8,802 nt of DNA from Bacillota bacterium (GTDB lineage Bacteria; Bacillota; Clostridia; Acetivibrionales; DSM-1351): the NCBI GenBank assembly GCA_023391425.1, contig JAEWAX010000001.1, positions 1 to 8,802 on the forward strand. The letters run 5' to 3'. Below, piece by piece: positions 1 to 5,915 of the stretch; position 1 is the stretch's first letter; each line of letters begins with the position of its first letter. The position numbers and the translations under genes are program-made. The notes beneath the pieces are model-generated. The model had not been told where the DNA came from and ran no database searches. It worked only from the letters and a program-made list of their open reading frames with translations.

Positions 1-32
1 TTGAAAACTTCAGAAGAAGAATTCTGCATACC

Positions 33-80
33 TTACAAACAAACAAAGAGCCAATCACCTTGTAATGCGATTGGCCCTTC
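33..80 (-). terminator. Intrinsic terminator of the flotillin operon
   Basis: On the minus strand a 12-bp stem (80-69 pairing with 56-45, two G-U pairs) with a 12-nt loop is followed by a T-rich tail reading TTTGTTTGTTTG (47-36). It lies about 95 nt after the flotillin stop codon, with no other gene between. The plus-strand version lacks a U-tract, so it serves leftward transcription. The rest of positions 1-175 shows no gene or other structure I can support. Confidence 0.7.
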
Positions 81-175
81 ATAAAAATTCAGTTTACTGT
101 TCTACCCCAACTATTGACATAGAACCAATTAAAAATTAGCAGTAAAACCGTCTCTAATCAAGGTCTTAGTAAATC

Positions 176-1606
176 CTATTGAACTTCTTCATTATTTACT
201 TCATTTGCTTTATCAATTCCACTTTTTTTCAACAAATCCAAGACATTCACACCAGTAAGTGCTTCTACAGTTTCCGGAAGCTGTGACATTATATCTGTTA
301 CATAGCCTGTAACTTTAGATGCACCCTTTCCATCTCCGCCATTGTCAACAATAACAATCTTCTCAGTCTTAGAAAGTGGGCTTGCAATAGCCTGTGCGAT
401 TTCAGGTAATTTCTCAATTATCATCTGAGAAACAGCAGCGTCATTGTACATCTTGAAGGCTTCTGCTTTTTTAGCCATTGCTGACGCCTCAGCCTCACCC
501 TTTGCCTTGATAATCTCTACCTCAGCCATACCTTCTGCTCTCTTAGCCTTTGCCTTCGCTTCACCTTCCATCTCGATGGCACGAGCTCTTGCCTCTGCGG
601 CTGCAACTTCTCTGTACTTATTTGCATCAGCAACCTTGGTAGCTTGATAGTTATCTGCATCTGCTTGTTTTCTTATAGTTGCTTCCAATTCCTTTTCTTT
701 TCTAAGTGCTTCCTGCTCTGCAAGTTCTATTTCTTTCTGTTTCTTAGTTATCTCAACTTGCATTGCAGTCTCAGCAACTTCTTTTTTAACAATATTTGCT
801 TGTATTTCATAAGCAAGATCGGCATCAGCCTTTGCAGTTTGCTGATCCTTATTATAGGACTGAACCTTCAGCTCTTTATTCTTATTTTCTTCTGCAATCT
901 TGGTTTCAGATTGGATTCTAGCAGCTTCACCCTCTCTATTAGCCTCAGCAGTCTTAACCTTTGTTTCTTTGGTAGCCTCTGCCTCAGCAATCTGAGCATC
1001 CCTCTTTACCTCTGCAATTCTTGGTTTTCCAAGTGCCTCTAAGTATCCGTTTTTATCAGATATGTCTTTAATAGTTAATACTTTTAACTCAAGCCCCATA
1101 TTTTGTAGCTCTGTTGCTGCTACGCCCTGAACATGTGATGCAAAAGTCTCTCTATCCTTGTAAATTGTCTCAACTGTCATCTTTGAAACAATTTCACGCA
1201 ACTTACCTTCAAGTACTTGTTGAGTAGTCTTTGCAATAATGCCAAGCATATAATCTAACCCTTTTGAGGTATTAAATTGCTCTGCTGCTGACAATATAGA
1301 ATCTTTATCGGATTTAACCTTTACAACGGCTACACCATCTGCAACAATTCCAACACCCTGGGATGTAAGTGCACCATCAATTCGGATATCTATCTGCATG
1401 TTCTCTAGAGACATAATATCCATTCTTTCTAACAAAGGAACAACAATTCCGCCCCCGCCTGTAATAACTCTTCTTCCTCTAAAACCTGTAACCACTAATG
1501 CTTTGTCCTGTGGTACCTTCTTGTACATGTTGAATAAACTGATAATCAAAACAAATAAAACCACTACAATTACCGCAGGTATTAAATATACTGAATATTC
1601 ACCCAT
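176..1606 (-). CDS. floT: Flotillin (FloT/YuaG-type SPFH membrane scaffold protein)
   Basis: Flotillins assemble into membrane microdomain scaffolds that affect protein secretion, signalling and membrane fluidity. This 476-residue protein has the family layout: a hydrophobic N-terminal anchor (about residues 6-27), an SPFH/Band 7 domain (about 30-200), then a long charged coiled coil rich in Glu, Ala and Lys (about 200-390, for example AEAEATKETKVKTAEANREG), and a C-terminal tail with a Gly-rich turn (NGGDGKG near 422). The length fits FloT/YuaG (about 510 residues) rather than FloA (about 330, with a much shorter tail). The ATG follows AAGGAGA at good spacing. The gene starts 27 nt after an NfeD-like gene, the same order as yuaF-yuaG in Bacillus subtilis, so the two are very likely co-transcribed and work together. 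The stop is TAG. Family assignment is firm; the cellular role is from relatives. Confidence 0.93.
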   Translation of the reverse strand: MGEYSVYLIPAVIVVVLFVLIISLFNMYKKVPQDKALVVTGFRGRRVITGGGGIVVPLLERMDIMSLENMQIDIRIDGALTSQGVGIVADGVAVVKVKSDKDSILSAAEQFNTSKGLDYMLGIIAKTTQQVLEGKLREIVSKMTVETIYKDRETFASHVQGVAATELQNMGLELKVLTIKDISDKNGYLEALGKPRIAEVKRDAQIAEAEATKETKVKTAEANREGEAARIQSETKIAEENKNKELKVQSYNKDQQTAKADADLAYEIQANIVKKEVAETAMQVEITKKQKEIELAEQEALRKEKELEATIRKQADADNYQATKVADANKYREVAAAEARARAIEMEGEAKAKAKRAEGMAEVEIIKAKGEAEASAMAKKAEAFKMYNDAAVSQMIIEKLPEIAQAIASPLSKTEKIVIVDNGGDGKGASKVTGYVTDIMSQLPETVEALTGVNVLDLLKKSGIDKANEVNNEEVQ

Positions 1607-1633
1607 TTTTTAACTCTCCTTTTCATTTTTAAA

Positions 1634-2356
1634 TTAATTTAAAATACTAGACACTTCACTTATATAAAAGATATTGTCCTCTATCTTACATATAACTACT
1701 TTTTCTCCTTGCCTAACAGCTTTTTCGTCAATATGCTTTGCAGGTGCAGTAAACATAATTGAGTTGACAGTGTATTTTATAGTTCCGAAACCATTGGCAA
1801 GTATATCTGTTGTAACCTCTGCTGCCATTCCAATCAGCTCTTCTCTAGATACATCTGACGTGTTCTCACTCCTGTAAATCGGTTTTGCAACAAAATTGTA
1901 CAGTAAAGCTGAAACAGCTATTCCAGAGGCTACTGCAACGATGAATATAACGATAACATTCCATTTAAAATAGTTTGTACCCATTATTCCCATTCCACCA
2001 AAAACAGTTAGAAATGATACTGCCACTAATGGATTTAATATCAGTGTGAACCAAGATATCACGCTATGTGACAATCCTGAACTATCACCTGCTGAATGCC
2101 CATTATGTCCATCAACGTTACCAACTTGGCTTCCATCAGCTGAATGTCCACCATCGAAATGACCTGCATGTGCTGTATGTCCTACATCTGTTTGAATATG
2201 TCCACTATCCAAATGTCCATGTTGTCCAAAATGTCCATCTACATTAGCTCCAAAATCACCATGTGAGTGACCTGCACCTGTGACTCCGCTAATAATTAGT
2301 GAAATAAATGTGTAGAATACACCTACTAAAAAAACAACTATATAAAAATGATCCAT
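1634..2356 (-). CDS. NfeD/YuaF-like membrane protein with His-rich loop
   Basis: NfeD-family proteins are membrane partners encoded next to flotillins and stomatins; their C-terminal OB-fold is thought to mediate protein contact. This 240-residue protein has one membrane segment at the N-terminus (about 5-25), a hydrophilic loop (about 28-98), two further membrane segments (about 101-126 and 132-156), and a soluble C-terminal region (about 170-240) with the Gly/Val beta pattern of an OB-fold (EELIGMAAEVTTDILANGFG onward). B. subtilis YuaF is about 174 residues; most of the extra length is the loop, which holds 13 His between residues 30 and 97, mostly as Gly-His, among Asp and Gly. The ATG is preceded by AGGAGGT at ideal spacing and by a promoter at 2424-2452. 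NfeD identity rests on context, topology and the C-terminal pattern rather than a diagnostic motif. Confidence 0.8.
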   Translation of the reverse strand: MDHFYIVVFLVGVFYTFISLIISGVTGAGHSHGDFGANVDGHFGQHGHLDSGHIQTDVGHTAHAGHFDGGHSADGSQVGNVDGHNGHSAGDSSGLSHSVISWFTLILNPLVAVSFLTVFGGMGIMGTNYFKWNVIVIFIVAVASGIAVSALLYNFVAKPIYRSENTSDVSREELIGMAAEVTTDILANGFGTIKYTVNSIMFTAPAKHIDEKAVRQGEKVVICKIEDNIFYISEVSSILN

Positions 2357-2423
2357 TGCTTAACCTCCTCTCATTAATTTGTGTTAATAATAATGTAATT
2401 ACAAATATCTACCACATGCAAGT

Positions 2424-2452
2424 ATTATAAGCTATCCCCATATGTTACACAA
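2424..2452 (-). promoter_or_regulatory. Sigma-A-type promoter for the nfeD-like/flotillin operon
   Basis: On the minus strand TTGTGT (2452-2447) is followed by a 17-nt spacer and a perfect TATAAT (2429-2424). Transcription would start near 2417, giving a leader of about 60 nt before the nfeD-like ATG. The -35 box matches the TTGACA consensus at four of six positions. In B. subtilis the equivalent operon uses SigW; no SigW-like AAC/CGT pair was evident at this site. Confidence 0.6.
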
Positions 2453-2660
2453 GCGCTACTAAAGTATATGTACATTAGTAATTATACTATACTAAGTCAC
2501 TAAAATCATACGTAACATTAGATTGTTAGCTTAATGCTATTATCTCGATTTCTCTTCGTTTCTCGGGCTAGTCCATTTACCATATACACTAGTCCATTTG
2601 GTATAAACATCTGATAAATTACTCAATCAAGTAAGTAAGTATCTTCACTAAAATGCTGTT
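2453..2660. other. AT-rich inter-operon spacer without a supported gene
   Basis: This stretch separates the terminator of the polyol operon from the flotillin promoter. It is AT-rich and contains the tandem repeat listed separately, a second TATAAT on the minus strand (2488-2483) with no good -35 box, and a 30-codon minus-strand reading frame (2518-2610) with no ribosome binding site. No RNA gene was recognised. Confidence 0.5.
2568..2609. repeat. Two imperfect tandem copies with 21-bp period
   Basis: CTAGTCCATTT occurs at 2568-2578 and again at 2589-2599. Over the full 21-bp unit 17 positions match (2568-2588 against 2589-2609). The 21-bp period is two helical turns, as for direct-repeat binding sites of a regulator, but it is also a multiple of three and sits inside a short open frame, so a decayed coding repeat is possible. 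It lies about 115-160 bp upstream of the flotillin promoter -35 box. Confidence 0.6.
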
Positions 2661-2709
2661 AAAAAACTAAAAGATCTGACTTCTACTTATATATAGAAAT
2701 CAGACCTTT
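2661..2709 (-). terminator. Intrinsic terminator of the polyol operon
   Basis: On the minus strand a 16-bp stem (2709-2694 pairing with 2685-2670, with two G-U wobbles) encloses an 8-nt loop and is followed by TAGTTTTTT (2669-2661). It lies 74 nt after the isomerase stop codon. On the plus strand the wobbles become A-C mismatches and there is no U-run, so it is directional. Confidence 0.85.
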
Positions 2710-2737
2710 ATTATGATTTTGATTTATAATGCTATTT

Positions 2738-2756
2738 TAAGAGCAATCGGCTCTTA
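2738..2756 (-). other. Small hairpin after the isomerase gene
   Basis: TAAGAGC (2738-2744) and GCTCTTA (2750-2756) form a perfect 7-bp stem with a 5-nt loop, just downstream of the isomerase stop. No U-run follows, so it is not an independent terminator; it may help protect the 3' end of the transcript. Confidence 0.45.
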
Positions 2757-2783
2757 TCAGACTTCCTCGCATTATTAAACTTA

Positions 2784-3233
2784 TTATGCTTTGTGCAAGG
2801 TATCATAATAGTTTATTCTATCTACTTTTGCTTGTGATCCCCCACCTGCAAATTCAGATGTAAGCCATATATCAACAAGCTGTTTTGCAAGTTCCAAGCC
2901 GATTACCCTCGCACCCATACACATAATTTGCGCATCGTTACTCTTTCTGGCACGCTCTGTTGAATAGGAATCATGGCATACTGCTGCACGAATTCCCGGT
3001 ACCTTGTTGGCAGATATTGCCATGCCGATTCCGGTGCCACACATTAATATTCCTCTGTCAGCCTCACCATCAGCTATTGCTTGAGCTACCGCTACAGCAA
3101 CATCAGGATATAGAACTGGCTTATTATTAAATGTCCCTTTATCAACCACTTCATATCCCTTTTTTTCAACATATGCTTTGATTTCTTCTTTAAATGAGCA
3201 TGCCGCTTCATCGCAACCCATTACTAATTTCAT
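2784..3233 (-). CDS. RpiB/LacAB-family phosphosugar isomerase, likely D-erythrulose 4-phosphate isomerase
   Basis: This would interconvert a ketose phosphate and an aldose phosphate in the cytosol; in this operon the best candidate is D-erythrulose 4-phosphate to D-erythrose 4-phosphate, feeding the pentose phosphate pathway. The protein is 149 residues, the same as E. coli RpiB. The catalytic motif GILMCGTGIG is intact (Cys65, Thr67). Aligned with E. coli RpiB recalled from memory, however, His10 is Glu9 (GCDEAA instead of GCDH), the ring-opening His99 is Ser98 (RKSND instead of RQHND), Arg133 is Gly132 and Arg137 is Lys136. A furanose-opening His is not needed for a tetrulose phosphate, which cannot form that ring. 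I chose the ATG at 3233, which overlaps the dhaL stop as ATGA and has GGGGGTG upstream, over a longer frame to 3284 inside dhaL. Two stop codons in a row end it. Ribose or galactose 6-phosphate isomerase activity is less likely. Confidence 0.88.
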   Translation of the reverse strand: MKLVMGCDEAACSFKEEIKAYVEKKGYEVVDKGTFNNKPVLYPDVAVAVAQAIADGEADRGILMCGTGIGMAISANKVPGIRAAVCHDSYSTERARKSNDAQIMCMGARVIGLELAKQLVDIWLTSEFAGGGSQAKVDRINYYDTLHKA

Positions 3234-3871
3234 TCTAACACCCCCAAAATCCCATCTGCCATAGCTGTAAGAATAATACAGCATGATGTTGCACCAGCAT
3301 CTAAAACGCCTCTTGAGCGCTCACCCAAACGGCTGGAACGGCCAAACTTAGCAACCATATTTTTTGTAGAATCCTTACCCTTTTCAGCTGCAGCCTTCAT
3401 ATTTTCAAGAGCCGCTTTAAATTCCTTACCTTCGGCAGCATCTGACTTTATTGATTCAGTAGCAGGTGAAAGTGTATCAACAAGAGTCTTGTCACCAACT
3501 TTTGCTTCAACAATCTGTTGTAACCCATCCAAGCCCGCTTGTAGCATACTTCCTAGATTATTCAACGTAATCTCTTCAAGCCCATCTCCAGCTTCTGCCA
3601 TTTCAATGAAAATGGTACCGTAGATTGGCCCCATCGATCCACCGATTTCTGTCATCAAAATAGTACCCAATTCATTAAGTCCATCAGTAAAGGATATGTC
3701 TTTATCTGTAGTTCTCTGTTCGAAAACAGTGAACCCTTTATTCATATTCATTCCGTGATCACCATCACCGATAAGGCCGTCAACCTCACCAAGATATGCT
3801 TTATTGCTTTGTATTGCTTTTACCATTTCAAGTAAAACTGGCTTACCATTTGCATTTATAAATGTATTCAT
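3230..3871 (-). CDS. dhaL: Dihydroxyacetone/erythrulose kinase subunit DhaL (nucleotide-binding)
   Basis: DhaL is the helical barrel subunit that holds the adenine nucleotide and passes phosphate to the ketose bound on DhaK. At 213 residues it is of normal length. The metal-nucleotide motif DGLIGDGDHGMNM places Asp31, Asp36 and Asp38 as the three Mg-binding aspartates. GGSMGPIYGT (about 77-86), DTLSPA (about 131) and the C-terminal GRSSRLGERSRGVLDAGATS are family signatures. The ATG is preceded by AGGGGGTGG at good spacing. It follows dhaK after an unusually long 139-nt gap and overlaps the isomerase gene by 4 nt (ATGA), implying translational coupling to it. Separate DhaK and DhaL genes are typical of the PTS-dependent kinase, but no DhaM gene is visible here; the donor (ATP or DhaM phosphate) cannot be settled from the window. 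Confidence 0.93.
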   Translation of the reverse strand: MNTFINANGKPVLLEMVKAIQSNKAYLGEVDGLIGDGDHGMNMNKGFTVFEQRTTDKDISFTDGLNELGTILMTEIGGSMGPIYGTIFIEMAEAGDGLEEITLNNLGSMLQAGLDGLQQIVEAKVGDKTLVDTLSPATESIKSDAAEGKEFKAALENMKAAAEKGKDSTKNMVAKFGRSSRLGERSRGVLDAGATSCCIILTAMADGILGVLE

Positions 3872-4010
3872 TTACATCCACCCCCTGTCATTCATTTTGT
3901 GCTGAGAAAAGCTTTTAGGTTTATGTGTTAAACTTAATATCGAAATATGCATTATAAGAATTTATAACAGAAGTAAAGCTTTTTAGAGCTTCTCTTGAAC
4001 TTACTTATAA
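3872..4010 (-). other. 139-nt dhaK-dhaL intergenic gap with weak promoter-like box
   Basis: Genes flanking this gap are otherwise closely packed. It holds a perfect TATAAT on the minus strand (3956-3951) but no convincing -35 box. It also holds a weak AAGCT/AGCTT hairpin (3976-3991) and two similar AAAGCTTTT-AG segments (about 3908 and 3975). The 3' end contains the dhaL ribosome binding site. Internal initiation or attenuation is possible but not shown. Confidence 0.3.
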
Positions 4011-5006
4011 TTAAAACTGCTTTAGTCCCATCGTATTTACCGGCATATCTATAAGCTCCTTGAGCTCGTCATCCAATTTCATCACTGTCAATGTCGCACC
4101 CATCATATCCAACGAAGTAAAGTAATTGCCGACATATGAACGGTATACTTTTATTCCCTTTTCCACAAGCAGCTTATCAATTTCATCATATAATACATAT
4201 AGTTCCATAATAGGGGTTGCACCTAAGCCCGAAACCAGCACTGCAACCTCATCACCTGCTACAAACGGATAATCCGGCAATACTACATTCACCATGCGCC
4301 CTGCCATTTGCGCTGCTGTCTCCAGACTACAGACCTCAATACCTGGTTCACCATGATGACCTATACCTACCTCCATGGTTCCTTCCTTAATCTCAAAATT
4401 AGGATGTCCAACTGCAGGAAGAGTACAAGGAGTCAATCCGATTCCCACACTGCGTGTATTGTCAATTGCCTTTTGAGCTGCTGCGATAACTTCATCCAGA
4501 GTTGCACCCTTGGCAGCTTTTGCACCTCCAGCCTTCCACATAAATATTTCGCCCGCTACACCACGACGTTTTTCTCTCTGATCCTTCGGAGCAGAAGCAA
4601 CATCATCGTTTGCTACAACTGTCTTTACTTCCAGCCCTTCCTTTTTGGCCATTTTAACAGCCATTTTTACATTCATATTGTCACCTGAATAGTTTCCATA
4701 TAAGCAGGCTACGCCTTTTTTGCCATCTGCTGCACGGAATGCATCCAAAAATGCTGCTGCTGTTGGTGAAGAGCAAATCTCACCTACTGCTACTGCATCA
4801 ACCATATTCTTACCGACATAGCCGACGAAGGCAGGTTTATGACCTGAGCCTCCTCCTGTTACAACTCCGACTCTGTCATCCGGCGCTCCGACATACTTAA
4901 CTACTCTTGGATTATTTGTCTTTGTTACAATATCACTATGTGTCTTTAAAAAACCTTTAAGCATTTCATCTACAATATTATCCGGATCATTTAAAATACG
5001 CTGCAT
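4011..5006 (-). CDS. dhaK: Dihydroxyacetone/erythrulose kinase subunit DhaK (ketose-binding)
   Basis: DhaK binds the ketose covalently through a histidine hemiaminal and presents it for phosphorylation by DhaL; here the substrate is inferred to be erythrulose made by the upstream dehydrogenase. The 331-residue length is standard for a stand-alone DhaK. The known active-site residues of the E. coli enzyme fall at the same numbers: His56 in GGGSGHKPAF, Asp109 in YSGDNMN, and the covalent His218 in GIGHHGEPG. The residue before His218 is His, where relatives I recall have Ile (GIHGE); this might reflect a different substrate. The ATG follows GGAAGGTGAT and starts 17 nt after the dehydrogenase stop, so the two genes are co-transcribed. 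There is no fused DhaL domain, unlike the single-chain ATP-dependent kinases. Dihydroxyacetone remains a possible substrate. Confidence 0.94.
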   Translation of the reverse strand: MQRILNDPDNIVDEMLKGFLKTHSDIVTKTNNPRVVKYVGAPDDRVGVVTGGGSGHKPAFVGYVGKNMVDAVAVGEICSSPTAAAFLDAFRAADGKKGVACLYGNYSGDNMNVKMAVKMAKKEGLEVKTVVANDDVASAPKDQREKRRGVAGEIFMWKAGGAKAAKGATLDEVIAAAQKAIDNTRSVGIGLTPCTLPAVGHPNFEIKEGTMEVGIGHHGEPGIEVCSLETAAQMAGRMVNVVLPDYPFVAGDEVAVLVSGLGATPIMELYVLYDEIDKLLVEKGIKVYRSYVGNYFTSLDMMGATLTVMKLDDELKELIDMPVNTMGLKQF

Positions 5007-5023
5007 ATCTTCATCACCTTCCT

Positions 5024-5791
5024 TTATTTAATGGTATATCCACCGTCAACCAACATATTGTGACCAGTAATCATACCAGCTGCGCCACTGCATAAGAATG
5101 CTATTGTGCCGGCAATTTCATCAGGCTCTGCAAAACGTTCAGAAGGCATTTCCTTTTTGAATGCATCACCAACTGGGCCATCCCAAGCTTTCTTGCCTAA
5201 ATCTGTAAGAACTACTGTAGGCGAAACCGCATTTACTCTAATACCGTATTTGCCCCACTCATATGCCATTACCTTTGTCATTGCAATAATTCCACCCTTA
5301 CTTGCGCAATATGCAACATGCTTATCAAGTGCAATAACGCCTGCCTGTGATGCCATATTTACAATAGAACCGTTCTGTCCTGCATCAATCATATATTTTC
5401 CAACTGCCTGAGCCATCTTAAATGAGGCAGTTAAGTTTATGCTTAGTGTCTTCTCCCACATGCTGTCACTTATTGTTTCAGCATTATCCAAAGCTACTAT
5501 TCCTGCACAATTTACTAAAATATCGATACAGCCGAACTTACTCACCGCTGCATCAATTACCGATTTTCTATAATCATGATTTGTAATATCGCCTGGAACT
5601 CCAAAGCAATTGTCACCTAGTTCTTTTGCAATTTTATTAACCTCTGAATTTAGATCAGCTAAAACGCAATTAACACCTTTTGCAGAAAAAAAGCGTGCAG
5701 TTGCCAGCCCGATACCCGCTGCTCCTCCTGTGATAATAGCTGTTTTACCTTGTAAAGAGAAATCCAAATCTGCTCCGCTATACTTTAACAT
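5024..5791 (-). CDS. NAD-dependent SDR polyol dehydrogenase, likely D-threitol dehydrogenase
   Basis: A classical short-chain dehydrogenase of 255 residues, expected to oxidise a polyol to a ketose in the cytosol. Visible motifs: TGGAAGIG (21-28) for dinucleotide binding; Asp46 at the end of the second strand (VLADLN), which favours NAD over NADP; NCAG (94-97), a variant of NNAG; and the catalytic Asn119, Ser148, Tyr161 (YCASK) and Lys165. The segment SPTVVLTDLGKKAW (190-203) is a pattern I associate with the group containing mycobacterial D-threitol dehydrogenase and Listeria GolD glycerol dehydrogenase. Its place between an ABC importer and a DhaKL kinase plus an RpiB-type isomerase supports a C4 polyol substrate. 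The ATG has GGAGTG seven nt upstream. A hairpin and a possible promoter precede the gene. Glycerol or another polyol is the main alternative. Confidence 0.85.
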   Translation of the reverse strand: MLKYSGADLDFSLQGKTAIITGGAAGIGLATARFFSAKGVNCVLADLNSEVNKIAKELGDNCFGVPGDITNHDYRKSVIDAAVSKFGCIDILVNCAGIVALDNAETISDSMWEKTLSINLTASFKMAQAVGKYMIDAGQNGSIVNMASQAGVIALDKHVAYCASKGGIIAMTKVMAYEWGKYGIRVNAVSPTVVLTDLGKKAWDGPVGDAFKKEMPSERFAEPDEIAGTIAFLCSGAAGMITGHNMLVDGGYTIK

Positions 5792-5816
5792 ATTATCTCA
5801 CTCCATTTTTTGATGT

Positions 5817-5845
5817 TTTATTCGATTGTAATTTTTGTTTATCAA
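5817..5845 (-). promoter_or_regulatory. Possible internal promoter upstream of the dehydrogenase gene
   Basis: On the minus strand TTGATA (5845-5840) and AATAAA (5822-5817) are 17 nt apart and end about 25 nt before the SDR start codon. The -35 lies in the 3' arm of the hairpin at 5839-5872. Five of six and four of six matches in AT-rich DNA are weak evidence. Confidence 0.25.
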
Positions 5846-5872
5846 GAAAGGGATTACACCCTTTCTTGATAA
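5839..5872 (-). other. Perfect 14-bp intercistronic hairpin
   Basis: Positions 5839-5852 and 5859-5872 are perfect inverted repeats (TTATCAAGAAAGGG and its complement) with a 6-nt loop. It sits between the binding-protein stop and the dehydrogenase start. No U-run follows on either strand, so it is not a standard terminator. The likely role is to block 3' exonucleases and stabilise the upstream transporter mRNA, giving more binding protein than downstream enzymes; partial termination is an alternative. Confidence 0.8.
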
Positions 5873-5915
5873 TGTCAAAATTTATTCATGTCTATACAAA
5901 TTAATGCCTATAATG

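Noticed and set aside
444..1042. Plus-strand open frames opposite the flotillin gene
   Set aside because: They are antisense shadows of the Glu/Ala/Lys-rich coiled coil, with no ribosome binding sites and low-complexity products.
2738..2756. The 7-bp hairpin after the isomerase as the main operon terminator
   Set aside because: It lacks a U-run; the longer stem at 2670-2709 with TTTTTT is the better terminator.
2784..3284. Longer isomerase beginning at 3284 inside dhaL
   Set aside because: The extra 17 residues match nothing in the family; the ATGA overlap at 3233 gives a 149-residue protein that starts like RpiB.
3880..3955. Short minus-strand frame beginning MHISILSLTH upstream of dhaL as a leader peptide
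   Set aside because: No ribosome binding site and no attenuator structure that it would control.
5853..5886. TTGACA on the minus strand just upstream of the 14-bp hairpin as a promoter
   Set aside because: The nearest -10-like box (TGTAAT) is only about 14 nt away and lies in the hairpin loop.
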